NCBI GenBank assembly: GCA_019918135.1
Contig: WBZZ01003134.1
Coordinates: forward strand, 1-60,000
Direction: 5' to 3'
Length of the DNA: 60,000 bases
Source: Paulinella micropora
Taxonomy: Eukaryota > Cercozoa > Imbricatea > Euglyphida > Paulinellidae
Positions 29,703-40,550 of the stretch are shown here, piece after piece. The notes below the pieces were generated by a model that worked only from the letters and a program-made list of their open reading frames with translations, was not told the DNA's origin and ran no database searches. The position numbers were made by a program, and so were the translations under genes. The stretch's first letter is position 1; each line of letters opens with the position of its first letter.

Positions 29703-30119
29703 GCTAAGTGGGAGTGTGAGTTAAGACACAGTGAAGGACATCCAAGACCTGAGAAGACGGAAATAGCTAGGTTGCTGTATGCGTTAACGAAGGGAGCAGA
29801 AAAGATAGTAGTGAAAGAGGGTTTGTGTTACGACCCGGACGGCAAAGAGAATGAGTTTTACACAGAGCTGTTAGGAATAATAGACTATGGAATACTCGAC
29901 TTAGCTAAGAACCACGACAATCAATTTGCTCCTTTCATCGTACGATCGATGCCCCACCTTATGAAGATTTGGCATGAGGCAGAAGCGAGAGGGGTTACAC
30001 TGAACGCACTTTTGCGGAAGTTACACTCAGGAGATGCATACAAGTTCTTCAGTCCAGAACAGGCAGCAGCGAGAAAGAGGGAGTTTGATAGGAAGAGACG
30101 GGAGATAGACGGACACTAA
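29703..30119 (+). pseudogene. Pre-protease domain, element 2
   Basis: Same frame after the TGA: WECELRHSEGHPRPEKTE, VVKEGLCYDPDGKENEFYTE, YGILDLAKNHDNQFAPFIVR, LRKLHSGDAYKFFSPEQAAA. Aligns with 15907-16515 of element 1. Unknown function, conserved in elements 1 and 2 and detectable in B and C. Ends in TAA, then an acidic linker begins. Confidence 0.75.
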
Positions 30120-30122
30120 GAT

Positions 30123-30793
30123 ATGGAGGAGGATGATGAGGACTTTGAACCGGAAAACCTAGAACACTCAAGAACCTCCGAAGAGATTAGGTCAGGACTT
30201 CCCATAAGCTTTAAATCGTATTGCGAGGCACGAGAAGAGCTTGATTGGATGTACGAGGAGAGATTCGAGAAGAGAAGAAAGAACAAAGCCCAAGGGAAAG
30301 GGAGTGAGGAGGAGAATGAAAAGGAAGATCACAATCTCATGGGTGACGATAGCGAGACGGTAGGACGCAAGAAAAAGATGATAGTTCAAGACAGCGGATC
30401 GTCCAGGGATATGGCATGTACACCGCACATCTTACACAACGTCCGAGAGATTGAACCCGTTAGCTTAGTCACCGGAAACGGAGAGAGTGTGGTCCGAAAC
30501 ATGGGGGAAGCGAGGTTTTGGTAAAGAAAGATATCTTGTTAGACAACAGGGTGCCAGTCAACATTATGTCTACTGGAAACATGGACCATAACAACCACAG
30601 ATCTATCATTCACCAAAATGGGCAACTACTAATCCTAAAGCACCCCATAAGAATTAAAGAGAGTGACGTGATCGTGAGGGGGAGACTTACGCCTGGCATG
30701 CTCTATCGCTGGGACAATGAGAAAGACAAGCCCCTCAACATAAATGAGGGTTACAACCCCAAAGTGAAAGAGAAGAAGAATAAGACGGGGTAA
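30123..30793 (+). pseudogene. Protease region, element 2
   Basis: Two frames (30123-30524, 30518-30793). IVQDSGSSRDMACTP carries the aspartic protease DSG. Then VSLVTGNGESVV, a frameshift near 30517 with a small deletion, VNIMSTGNMDHNNHRS, HQNGQLLILKHPIRI, GRLTPGMLYRW and a basic tail ending KTG-stop. The stop is the conserved G_GGG_TAA site. Confidence 0.8.
30787..30793 (+). promoter_or_regulatory. Putative -1 frameshift site G_GGG_TAA, element 2
   Basis: Protease frame ends ACG-GGG-TAA. The -1 frame reads GVSGAGIPK, aligned with GVNGEGTPK (element 1) and GVGGEGSPE (element 3). A later indel near 30840 moves the integrase frame in this copy. Confidence 0.6.
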
Positions 30794-31389
30794 GCGGGGC
30801 GGGAATTCCCAAGAGAGAAAAAGTGAGAGCAAGCAAGCGAGAGTAAGTGAGAACGAGGAAGCTAGAGACAGCGTTTTATACGCTATGTATCCTAAGAAAG
30901 GTAAGAAGGGTAAGCCCGTTGACATTTATGTCATACATCAGTGTAGTGGGCATAAAGCTTTACCAAAGACCTATGCATTAGGCAAGGCAATAGGTAGAAA
31001 ATTAACAGGAAGCGAGGATAGTGTTAGATTTTGTGAAGCCTGTATGATGGGAAAAGCTGTTACCCAGATTTAAGGTTTATAGAATTAGGAGAGCGAGTTA
31101 CCCTTGTGAGATTTTGCACATAGATACTTCCGGACCTTGGGCGCTAATGTCAATTCACGGTAAGTACTATAAATTTTGCGTTACAGACGATTACTCGGGG
31201 TACATCAAAGATTATTATTTACGATACAAGAACGAGTTTGTAGATTGTTTGAAGCAAGCGGTAGCATGGTTTGAGAGGCAGACAGGGAAGAAAGTCAGAC
31301 AGATCACTTGCGACAACGAGTTCGATGTCCCAACTGAGATTACAGAGTGGTGGAAACCCCTACAATTCATTTGGAAGACTCGTGCTCCA
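30794..31389 (+). pseudogene. Integrase N-terminal and core part, element 2
   Basis: VLYAMYPKKGKKGKPVDIYV, HQCSGHKALPKTYALGKA, CEACMMGKA (zinc region), then LHIDTSGPWALMSI (first Asp), KFCVTDDYSGYIKDYYLRYK, QITCDNEFDVPTE (second Asp), LQFIWKTRAP. It stops at a breakpoint; the next codons are at 21825 (GDKDGNP). A frameshift at about 31070 separates the two frames. Confidence 0.85.
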
Positions 31390-32754
31390 CTCCTCTCATG
31401 TTCTGCCTGTGGGTCTGAGGGATCACTGCCTACCTGTGACTGTCCTAGCTCTTTCTCATGCGTGTGTGGGTGAGGTGGTGGGATGGGGTGTTTCTGCCTG
31501 TGTGGTGTCGATGTCCTGTGTACGTACACTATCTGTCTGACTGTCGTGTGGTGTGGTGTGTTTGTAATCTGTGCTATCATCCCCATCATCCCCTCCATGC
31601 TCCCCCTCAACATCATCGCCATCATCGCCCTCCACCTCATGGGTCTGTGCTTGTGTGGGAGTGCCCCCGGTGTGTGAGTCCCATCATCATCAACGTCCCT
31701 GTCTTCACTCTCATGGGTTTGTGCTTGTTCGTGAGTGGCTGTGTGTGTTTTGTCAACATCGACATCACTCTTCTCACTCTCCCCCTCAGAAACCTCAACA
31801 TCCCACTCAACTAATCTAGGGGGGTGTGCCGCCTTTTCAACCACGTAGGGGTTGAAACGGGCGTTTCTGACTCCGGCTATGACCTTTCTGCCGTCCCAAA
31901 CACGGTACAGCTCTCTGAATAAATCATACCCTAGCAACATAACCCTCTTTCCCCGGAACTCACCCTTCCTGCCCTTACGTACATAACTCCCATGCTGCCT
32001 GCCAGTCTCAAGTGAGTGACGATGGGCTTCCGGCCGAGCAACTGCTCGTATGGCGACAAACCCTTACGCGGCCCACTGGTGGCCAGTAAAATGTTGTGTA
32101 TCGTGCTCCATTTCGGCCCAAAAGGTTAGAGGCAACTCAGCGTGATGCCTCATGGCCCTCGCGGCCCCGGCGGTGATATCATTTGCATTTTCTGCTATGG
32201 GGTTGCCAATTATTCCTTATCCCTAGTGGCAGATGTCTTCCAGATGAACTGGATAGGCTTTCACCACTCTACAACTTCTGTCGCTACATCAAACTCTTGA
32301 TCACATCTCACTTCTCTTACCCTATTTCCTGTCTGTCTCTCATAGAATGATATCGCTTGCTTAAACAATCTACCCACTCATTCTTATGGGCTAAGTAATA
32401 GCCCTTAATCAAGTCCGAGTAATCATCAGTAACGCAAAATTTGTAATATTTTCTGTGTAACGAACGAGTAGCCCATGGACCCTAGCCCTCTGTGTCCATG
32501 TGCAAAACTATCCCAGGCTTGTCTGCCCTCTCTATCCTATTAACTTGAAATCTAGCCAACACCTTTGCCTTGCCTATCATGCAAGACACGCAAAAGGCTA
32601 CCTTGCTCTCATCTCCCACTAACTTAATGCCTAATGCATTTGCTAAAGCTTTCATCTTCTTTATATTATAATGTTCACAGCAATAGTAAAACAACTCTAT
32701 GTCTACCTTCCTAACCTTACCAGGCTTGCGGGTATAGGAGAAATATAGCGTCAC
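31390..32754 (-). pseudogene. Integrase and linker of Copia element 3
   Basis: Minus strand. 32482-32754 holds the pre-integrase zinc region (LFYYCCEHYNIKKMKALANA, CVSCMIGKAKVLARF) and the first Asp (LHMDTEG). 31840-32480 is the core and C-terminal part with many frameshifts, ending MLLGYDLFRELYRVWDGRK. 31390-31840 is an acidic His/Thr-rich linker. No RT follows; the element is cut at 31390 where element 2 begins tail to tail. Confidence 0.75.
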
Positions 32755-32819
32755 TGCCCCCGTTTTGCCTTCTTTCTGCCTAATCTCTCCTCTCTCCTTT
32801 TCGGGGCTTCCCTCCCCTC

Positions 32820-32826
32820 CTACCCC
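32820..32826 (-). promoter_or_regulatory. Putative -1 frameshift site G_GGG_TAG, element 3
   Basis: AGG-GGG-TAG in the protease frame; the -1 frame reads GVGGEGSPE and stays open into the integrase zinc region (32754). Third independent copy of this arrangement, with a different stop codon. Confidence 0.65.
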
Positions 32827-33261
32827 CTCTTTTCTCTCTTCTCTCTTGCCACCGGTTCATAACGCGTATTGATGTCCAGAGGACTATCAAACTCGTCGTC
32901 CCATCTGTACAACAGAGTGGACATGAGCCTCCCCCTGACTAAAACACTACTCTCATCTACGTGTATGGGGTCTTTCAATATGACTAGCTGTCCATTCTGG
33001 TGTAAAATTGCCCGGTGATGGGACATGGTCCATCCTGCCGGTTGAGGCAATATTGACAGGTAGCCTGGTGTTGAGCAACATGGGTCTCGCCACCGTTATT
33101 GGCTTACCGTGTCCATCGATGCGTGTAACTCTGGCGATGCCCTCTCTGTCTATCTGGCACTCGCCGTTTCCGGTAACTAAGCTTATGGGAGCTACAGACT
33201 TGACATCATGAAGCATTTCCGGATTGCAAGCTATGTCCCTAGAGGACCCGCTATCCTGCAC
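32820..33261 (-). pseudogene. Protease region, element 3
   Basis: Minus-strand frames 32953-33261 and 32820-33050. QDSGSSRDIACNPEM (active-site DSG), ISLVTGNGECQI, then HQNGQLVILKDPIHV and GRLMSTLLYRW, ending KRG-stop. One frameshift near 33040. The stop is the conserved G_GGG_TAG site. Confidence 0.8.
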
Positions 33262-33970
33262 TATCGTGTTTTTCCTATTTCTCCCTTCCTCTCCTGCTAA
33301 TACTAATGAATAATTAGTGGTGGTAGGCTTGGTGGGGGTGGATGATTGTGATGTGGTGGTTGATGTTCGTGGTCCCCCTGGTGGTATGATGGTGGTGCGG
33401 GATGCGTGAGATAATAATTATGTACACCCCCTCTATTGCCTTCACCACATCAGACAAAAACTCGTCTTCCACAAGCTCACCCTCACTTACTCTCATTACT
33501 CTCCCATTGCTCCCTCTTATGCATGTTGTTGTGAGTTGTTGTGCAATCAGTGCAATGTCTTTGAATGTGATGATGGGAGGTATTTGTTCTGATGCTTGGA
33601 GTGTGGGACCTGGTTGTGGTGGCGCTGTCTGGATTGCAACTGGCGTTGCCTCCTCCTTGCCCTCCTTGCCTCCTGCACCAGCACTGGGTAGACCAGATGG
33701 TCTCCCACACTCATTCAGTGTATCCGAGTTTGTGGTTGATGTGGGGTGCATGTCTTGTGATGCTGTGCGGTAGTGAATAGATAAGGTAGGCGTGGGTTGT
33801 GGTCGTGGAGCACTGTCTCCTTTGCCACTCCCCCTCACTTCTGCCCTACTACTCTTCCCTCTCGCCTCGCTTTCCCTCTCTCTGCAGTCTCTGCTTTATT
33901 ATTGGAATTGTGAGGTGGCATGCGCGTGCGATCTCGTTCTCTCCTATCTCCTTAGCTGCAGCTAGCAAGC
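33262..33970 (-). pseudogene. Pre-protease linker, element 3, decayed
   Basis: Minus-strand frame 33314-33838 with IITFKDIALIAQQLTTTCI...DEFLSDVVKAIEGVY, aligning with VISFDDIRRLAESLQTC...LLTDIFWAIND of elements 1 and 2. The capsid-protease domain after it appears deleted. A 19-G run at 33996-34014 interrupts the frame upstream. Confidence 0.6.
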
Positions 33971-34295
33971 CTAGCTCAGATAATAAGGGGACTTGGGGGG
34001 GGGGGGGGGGGGGCGAATTTCGGGGTCTACAGATAGGTCAATCCAGGGAAACTCATCGTCCTGGTTTTTGGCGTGATAGCCGCAATAGCAACCGAAAATC
34101 AACCGCTTTGCTTGCGAGGCATTTATTCCCTTTTGCTCCCTCTCTAGAGAAATACTGCAGGGTTTATTTCTGTTGTTTTTCCCCAGGCATTTAGTGGACC
34201 GAGGTTGGGATCGACTATAGCTGCTCATGTTTAGAGGGGGCTTATTTGGTTTGGGCAGGGGGGTTTTGTTCTCCTCAGACTCTGAGGGAATCGTT

Positions 34296-34326
<31 letters not shown>

Positions 34327-34384
34327 GGGCCGTGGTAGCTGACGACTGAAGTTGGGTGAGATGATAGGTTGGGACGAGTCCCAA
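33971..34384 (-). pseudogene. Pro ORF start with Cys/His module, element 3
   Basis: Frame -1 to Gag: LPKPNKPPLN after the heptamer, then KCLGKNNRNKPC...RLIFGCYCGYHAKNQDDEFPW, the C-x9-C...CGYH module in its best-preserved form. The FPWIDL/FPELDL segment after it is shared with element 1. Confidence 0.75.
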
Positions 34385-35915
34385 ACCCGACTAGCTTTCG
34401 CTAAGGGACTCCCTAAGCTAGAACTAGCCATTGGGGGACGACCACCTCGTTCAGACTCACTCATAGGGTCACCCTGAACTTCGCTCGCTCTCCCCCCAAA
34501 ATCTCCGTCAGGGGTTACCTCCCCAGGGACGTCGGGCTTGTCACCCCCCATAATAACAAGAAGCGCATCGCTATCGCTCTCTTGCCCCCCTCCCTTTTCT
34601 TCATCATCCTCCCTCTCTTCCTCCCTTAATAGAGCTATATCTTTCTTCCCTTTGCTTTTATTTCGACCCTTTTTGTTCTTGCAAGCCTTTAGGGGTTTTC
34701 TCTTCTTCTTCCTGCTTTTGTGATTTCTTTTTGAGTTTTGGGTAGTATGCCTTCGTATGCCCCACTTTTTGCAAGCATAGCAGGTGAATTTCAGCCACCA
34801 TTCTTTCTTCTTTCTCAGCTTACCTGTCTTACTCCCACCCCCTTTTTCGTCTCCCTGATCATCCATCAGGAGGTTTGTCTCCTGTCCTTTCTGCTTCCTG
34901 CGTCTCCTGCTCTCGTCGTCATCTCTGCTCTCCTCCCTTCTCCCCTTCCCTTTCTTCCATATCTCCACTTATCCCTCGCACTCTCAACTAAGTCATCACG
35001 CTTAGGTCTTAGGTTTGCGGGAAGATTGAAGTAGTTAGCCTCGTAATCGCTACCAAAGGCAGGGTGTTTGGCCAGCATTTGAAGCAACTTACGAGTTAAC
35101 TCTTCCTCTTCAAAGGGGTGTGTTCGCAAGCTCTCTACCTCGCTTTTGAAGGCGAGGTAGTAACCAGGTGTCTACATTTGTCCCTGGTTTGGGGTAGATG
35201 TGTTCAAACCTCTCAGCATTTATACGTTTGCTCACACCCCCCACCGAACCAAACTTGGCCCTGACTAACTCTATCATCTCTATCGGGCCGTTGGGAGTCT
35301 TAATTCTTAAATATTGTACAACAAGTGTGTGAGAAAATGCAACAGAAAGCACAAGCTGAAAGGCACGCATCTTTTCGTAATACTTCTTCTTCTTTTGTAC
35401 AGCTTTTACTCTTATGGAGTGTGCTCTTTTCGTCTGTCTTCTTATTTCTCTCTTCTGCTTCTTCGCGTGCTTCTCTCTCCACTTCATCTTCTTTTCCTTA
35501 TCCATCTTGTCCCAATCTTTAGGCTTTTGCAATGGGACCTTCGTGCATGGCCTAACTTTATGGATAACTGTGCTACCGAGTCTTGCTTTCCTCTTTTCTT
35601 CTGTCAGTGTCTCTGTTTCTGACTCCGTCTCTCACTCGGTGTCCGGAGTGTCCTCTGACTCCGGCTCTTCAGGCAAATCCCGTTCCTCTAGTTCCATCGC
35701 CTCGGCGTGGTCATAGGGGTATTTAACCTTTGCTTTTGCGGTGCTGGTGAAGCTAGCCTTCACACATTCCCCGTGCCAGGCACTCATGCCTCAGCATATT
35801 TTTCTAACTTGTATTTGAAATCAGAGTATCCTCTATTGTTACCATCTAATATGGGTATTGCATTTAATGTCTGCTTCAGTGAGAAGCTGACTCCCTTATC
35901 TGCCTCAAGGCTCAT
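34231..35915 (-). pseudogene. Gag of Copia element 3
   Basis: Minus strand in pieces. The N-terminus from ATG 35915 reads MSLEADKGVSFSLKQTLNAI, then LDGNNRGYSDFKYKLEKYAE and a stop. 35110-35532 is capsid (MRAFQLVLSVAFSHTLVVQY, IELVRAKFGSVGGVSKRIN). 34866-35129 is capsid end. 34231-34968 is a basic region with CYACKKWGIRRHTTQNSK, a zinc knuckle that has lost its last Cys and correct spacing, then an acidic and Pro-rich tail with a C-run frameshift. Decayed. Confidence 0.8.
34249..34255 (-). promoter_or_regulatory. Putative -1 slippery heptamer C_CCA_AAC, element 3
   Basis: Minus-strand TGC-CCA-AAC in the Gag frame, five sense codons before TAA (34233-34231). Same heptamer and phase as 26992-26998. 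Confidence 0.65.
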
Positions 35916-35919
35916 AACC
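35909..35919 (-). promoter_or_regulatory. Primer-binding site containing gag start, element 3
   Basis: GGTTATGAGCC on the minus strand, exactly complementary to GGCTCATAACC of an initiator tRNA-Met anticodon arm. The ATG within it (35915-35913) is in frame with the Gag N-terminus (MSLEADKG), as in element 1. Confidence 0.75.
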
Positions 35920-36676
35920 TTTGAGCAACTCAACATGCACATTATACAGGCCTTTACCGACTCCTTTCAGAGTCCACCGGTCCTGTCTCACACAGCTACC
36001 AAAAGGGAGGGAAGGCAAATTTAATAAAGAGAATTCCGACATCTACAATACGTCGCAAAACTAAGATATTAAGCGTAACGTAAATTTCAAATAAGCTGGA
36101 GGGAAACACTTGAATAATGACTGGACTCCAGTTACTGAGTGTGACTACTTATCTAGAAATTTCTACACAGACTGATTAAGTTAATACTGCCACTAGAGTG
36201 GCAAAATATAGTGTCTGCTGTATCTCTGAATAATTAAGTGGAAATTGTACTGTCCGTCCTTATGACAAATCAACTACCCTAGTAACGGTAACTCCGGTAA
36301 CGTCGGAAATCACTGGCAGTAAAATAGGATAACGAGTAGTACTTTTTCAACTACCTGCTATCAGTGGGGTTTTGCCTCAGTGACAACTGCTTTACTAAGA
36401 CTGCCCCTTGGGGAACTTGAAGTGACAGTGCAAAGTATTTTCGAGTAATATGGGGTGACGATGGGTAACGGGTAACGGTAATACTAGGCGGCGGGAGGTG
36501 TCGAGGCGAAAATGTTGGCGACTCGGAATGGCACAACTTGTGGCTTGAAGTAACTCGACATTTTATTAATATATACACATTTTAAATGCCAAGTTGGCGA
36601 ATTGCTTAGTGTCAACTTGAAGTAACTGTTTACTGAATACATGAATACGAGTCACCTACGGCGACGACCGTCACTA
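35920..36676 (-). mobile_element. Probable 5' LTR and flank of element 3
   Basis: The sequence upstream of the primer-binding site must contain the 5' LTR, ending near TTGCTCAAA at 35920. There is no second copy in the window, so the outer boundary is unknown. No ORF. Element A begins at 36677. Confidence 0.5.
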
Positions 36677-36961
36677 CATTCGACAAGTTAATTAGATCCT
36701 AGTCCACTACAGCATAACAGTATAGTCACGGTAGCTTCACTCTCCTATGTACTTAATACTTAGTAATTATTCCTGTATTACCATATTTTCTGGTACTGGT
36801 GGCGAATTGCCTTTATGTTCATTTATTACCAATTTGGTTAGGTTGGTTTCCTTTTTGGTTCTTTTGAATCTCAGTCAGTAAAATGGTGGTAGACAACTGG
36901 GATCCCGGAGCCTCCGGTTAACAGGCTAGTTTCCCTACTCGGACCTTCATTTTTCCCAACG
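36677..36961 (+). mobile_element. 5' LTR of element A
   Basis: 285 bp, repeated at 59515-59818. Ends CCCAACG directly before the primer-binding site. Confidence 0.88.
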
Positions 36962-36972
36962 GGTTATGAGCC
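36962..36972 (+). promoter_or_regulatory. Primer-binding site of element A
   Basis: GGTTATGAGCC, exact complement of a tRNAiMet anticodon-arm fragment. The following CTTGTTAGTGCG is almost the same in B (CTTGTAGTGCG). GTTAG/CTAAC at 36975-36979 and 36999-37003 can form one hairpin here. Confidence 0.75.
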
Positions 36973-37790
36973 TTGTTAGTGCGTCCCCTGCGAGGAGCCT
37001 AACGGAAGGAGGGGGTAAAGAAATGAGAACGAGTCTGCAGTAGCACGGTGACGTGGCTTCGAAAGTCAGAGCTGGCGTCTGCCACAAGAGACATTGCACA
37101 TCAGTCTGTGTCTCCGCCAAAGAGGCACAGCAGAAGGCAAGTTGGCAGCAAGACCTATTTGGTTGCTGCGGAGTTTGTGTTCTGTTTTGTTTTGGCAGAG
37201 CTGGAAGGAAAATCCGAAGGTGGCTTTGGGCTGGACAGTGGGTCTTCCAGTGGCCTGAGTCTTCGGTTGGAGCTGTTTTTGCCTCGTCTTTGTACTCCCG
37301 GCGTTTTCTGTCACTCGTGGTGGTCGATCATGCGTAATAAGATTCTAGAAGACCTTTTCTAAAAGTGGCAGACTGTTTTGGTATGTCGGTACATATGAGA
37401 CTTGATTGGAAGAACAGGAACAGGACAAGACACAAACAGGACAATTGCCTGCACTGTGCTGTAGTGTACAGTAGCAGTTAGTGGAAGACCTTCTTGGGCT
37501 AAATCAGTACGCGGCAAGGTACGTGGTTAGACTGGAGGGCATAGATCTTTGGAGAAGCCTGTACTGAGTGTACCGTCTCAGGGGCTGAAGGTCTATGGTT
37601 GGGTAGGGGCTAGCTACCCCTTTTAGTTTGTCTAACACCGACCAGGGTAGTGCCCGAAAACGGGGGCCAAGCCTACAAGATCGCGAATCGGGTGTGTGGG
37701 AATTATGTTCCACACATGTAATGTGTTGGAGGGATTAACTTTAGTTACCCCCAAGTTTGAGAGCATGAGTTTGGAAGACTTTGACACGGG

Positions 37791-37910
37791 GAGGCACCTT
37801 AGGCTGTTGAGCTAGATATGGCGAACCCGGACACTTTTCCTTTAGGGATGGGGAGGCACCTGAGGCTGTTGAGCTAGATATGGAGAACCCAGACACTTTT
37901 CCTTTAGAAG
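37791..37910. repeat. 62-bp tandem duplication in A
   Basis: Two copies starting GAGGCACCT at 37791 and 37853, sharing GCTGTTGAGCTAGATATGG and ACACTTTTCCTTTAG. About 90% identical. Confidence 0.9.
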
Positions 37911-39109
37911 GGGGGGGGGGGGGTAGTGCTACCTCTTTCCCTCAGTGACACCCTTTATGTTCAGTATGCAGTATGGTTGGTGGTTGCCTTACGGGGATAG
38001 GTGTGAAGTGCAGCAGCAGTAAGCTAGCACTGAGACATATATTTGACTTTTGTTTGTGCATACTTTTCAGACTGGTGTGGAGCATAGTTTGAGCTCCTAG
38101 ACTTGTGGTGGGGTGGTGTGCTGGTTGACATTGGGCTCTCTTTGTCAGTTTTGAGGCAGGACAAATTGGAGAGTAGTGTGAGGGCCGGCTGGAGTTGTTT
38201 GCCGCAGCTTCTCTTCTCCATGTACATTTTGCTCACCCACCCATCGACTGGATTGCACGCTTTGTGGGGCGGTTTAACAGACATATTCTCTCCCCTTGTT
38301 TCTTGTATAGTGGCGTGCTAGTTTATGTTGCTCTTTAGGTGGCGATGTTTTGTTTTCTATATTATTGTAAGAGTCGAGGGACAATCACAAGAGACCTTAT
38401 ATTTATGGTCCAACCATACACACGTTTTAGTTACATGGCATGTCAGTGTATTGCGTGTGTAAAGAGCCAAGGGGCGTTAAGATTTTAGTCAAGAGGCCAG
38501 GGGTTCATGTGGTAGCCCAGAGCCCACTCCATATCATTTTGAGATGATGAGAGAGAGAGAGAGAGTGAGTGAGAGCACAGGTTGAGATAGACATAGGCAG
38601 AACATTCATCATGGCTGGAAAAACATAAGCCAAATTACCGTATGTTGCGGACATTTTTCATGTCTTGAGCGGTGCTCATGCAGCTGTTGTGACGTTGATT
38701 GCCATGTGTGTGGGCTAGCGTTTGCGTGTGGTGTCAGCGAGTTGTTCCTTTTCCCTCCCACTCTGTGTGCATTCAGTCTCAAGCTTTGCTGAGAGGGAGT
38801 GTTTGGTGAGACACTGACACACACAGACACATACTTAGCATCATGGTGGATGGTGAGCTAATTTTTATTCTGTAATGCTCTCGTGAGTCTCTTGGTTTTG
38901 ACATTAGTTGATGGCACATTCTTTGCTGTTACAGCTGTCTATGCTTTCTCGTTGTGGAGTTCACTTTGAGACTTTTTCCCCTTTCCTCGGCTTTGGTGTG
39001 AGACTTGTCTTCGGTCTTGTTTTCTTCGACGTTTTGGGTTGGCTTTGGGTCTGCGCGTGGGCAGCGTTTGGGCAAGAAGCTGGTGAGCTCCTGGCGCTGC
39101 GCCATCGGT

Positions 39110-39133
39110 GGGTCTGTCTTTCCTGACAGACCC
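39110..39133 (+). other. Perfect 9-bp hairpin, first copy, in A
   Basis: GGGTCTGTC pairs with GACAGACCC around loop TTTCCT. The same stem occurs at 40551-40573 with a different loop, and flanking CGGT and CCAA are shared. Confidence 0.75.
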
Positions 39134-40099
39134 CAATGCAGTCAGTCTTTCTTTCCTTTTCTTCCTCCCCTCTTTCTCCTTGGGTTGGAAGATGACATGG
39201 AATTTTGTTTTCTTTACTTATTGACTGTTGTGACTGTGATGTGCGAGCACTTTCTTCTGATGGTCTGGCGAGAGACGGTGGTACCGCATGGGCCGGACCT
39301 GAGCTTCGCGTGAAGGGAAGGAGCAACCTTGGTGTCGGCAGGAGCAACGTCTGCCATCGGTTGTTGAGGCGTTGGGGCCTCGTTTTCTTTTCCTTCTTCA
39401 CGTCCCTTTTCCTTTTCCACGTACCCATCTTTCGCTGGCTGGTTCGCTTTGATGGTAGCGGACCTGAGCTTGGTGTAGTTCACTCGTTGTTTGCCATGTG
39501 GGGGAGGAGCGGTAGGTTTGGTACCCTATCGCCCCCTCTCCGTACCAACACATAGGCATCATAGGGAGTTAGTTAAGAACAGACACCGGACGTTGGACCT
39601 TTTGGGTAGGAAGGGGACACAGCCCCGTAGTGGGGCATTTCTCTCGGTTTTATGTTTAATCGGTTGGGGGACACGGCCAGTACTAGTCTTGGGGCTTGTA
39701 GGTGTCTGACATTCGTTTTCTGTGGACATGTTTGCTGGTCAGTTTGAGGTCAGCCGGGGTGGGCAGTCGGTCCTTTGTTGGTTCAGAAGGGGTGTCGAAC
39801 CATTTTCTTTTTGGTGGGCTCGCAGCATTGTTTCAGTGCCCGGAAACGTGTTGGTGTTGGCACGAGATGAACCTTTTGTTTCGGGACAGTCGCGCGGGAG
39901 CGCGGTTGGGTTGCCCTTTTCGAGCAAAGGGGGGCAAGTAAGACATTGATGGAACGGGAGCGCAGATTGCCTTTGAGGCAAGGCCGAATGCAGCAGGAGC
40001 TGTGGTGAGGGACGCAAACATTTGTGTGGTCAAATGGCCAGGGTGCGCAAAGAGTTGTGACAACAAAGGGTCATATACTTGCCGGTGTGCTCAGGGAGC

Positions 40100-40164
40100 C
40101 AAGCTACCAGAATGTGCCTTATCTTCAAAGCGAGCTACCAGAATGTGCCTTATCTTCAAATCGC
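40100..40164. repeat. 33-bp tandem duplication in A
   Basis: AGCTACCAGAATGTGCCTTA followed by TCTTCAAA, twice in a row with one or two differences. Confidence 0.9.
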
Positions 40165-40550
40165 TTTGACGTTGGCCGAGTGGCTCAGGAAGTGAGACTT
40201 TGAGGGGTTTGGACCTACGATGTGGTGCGGTGATCATGGCCGCGAGGGGTTTTGTTGGACGTAGGACTCTGGAATTTCTCTGAGACTCTCTCTTACTTCT
40301 CAGAGGAGGCGTGCAGCCTTCCGGGTGGCTGCATGTGTAAGCTTTGTTTTGCATGGCAGTCTTATTTGGTTTTGGCATGGAGCGACAGAGTTGGTGGGTT
40401 TTCGCCAGTCGCCGGATGGACTGCAGTAGCGCCCATCGGTGGGCGGATTGCAATGCTTCAGTTTCATCCTCTTCAGTGGTTATTTCGGTGGAGTTGTCGG
40501 CTGCGTGGCTACGGCGCGGAGCAGCGGCGATGATGGCCAGGTTCAACGGT

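Noticed and set aside
33996..34330. G-runs as G-quadruplex regulators
   Set aside because: Two long poly-G runs lie in decayed coding sequence and are likely replication or assembly slippage.
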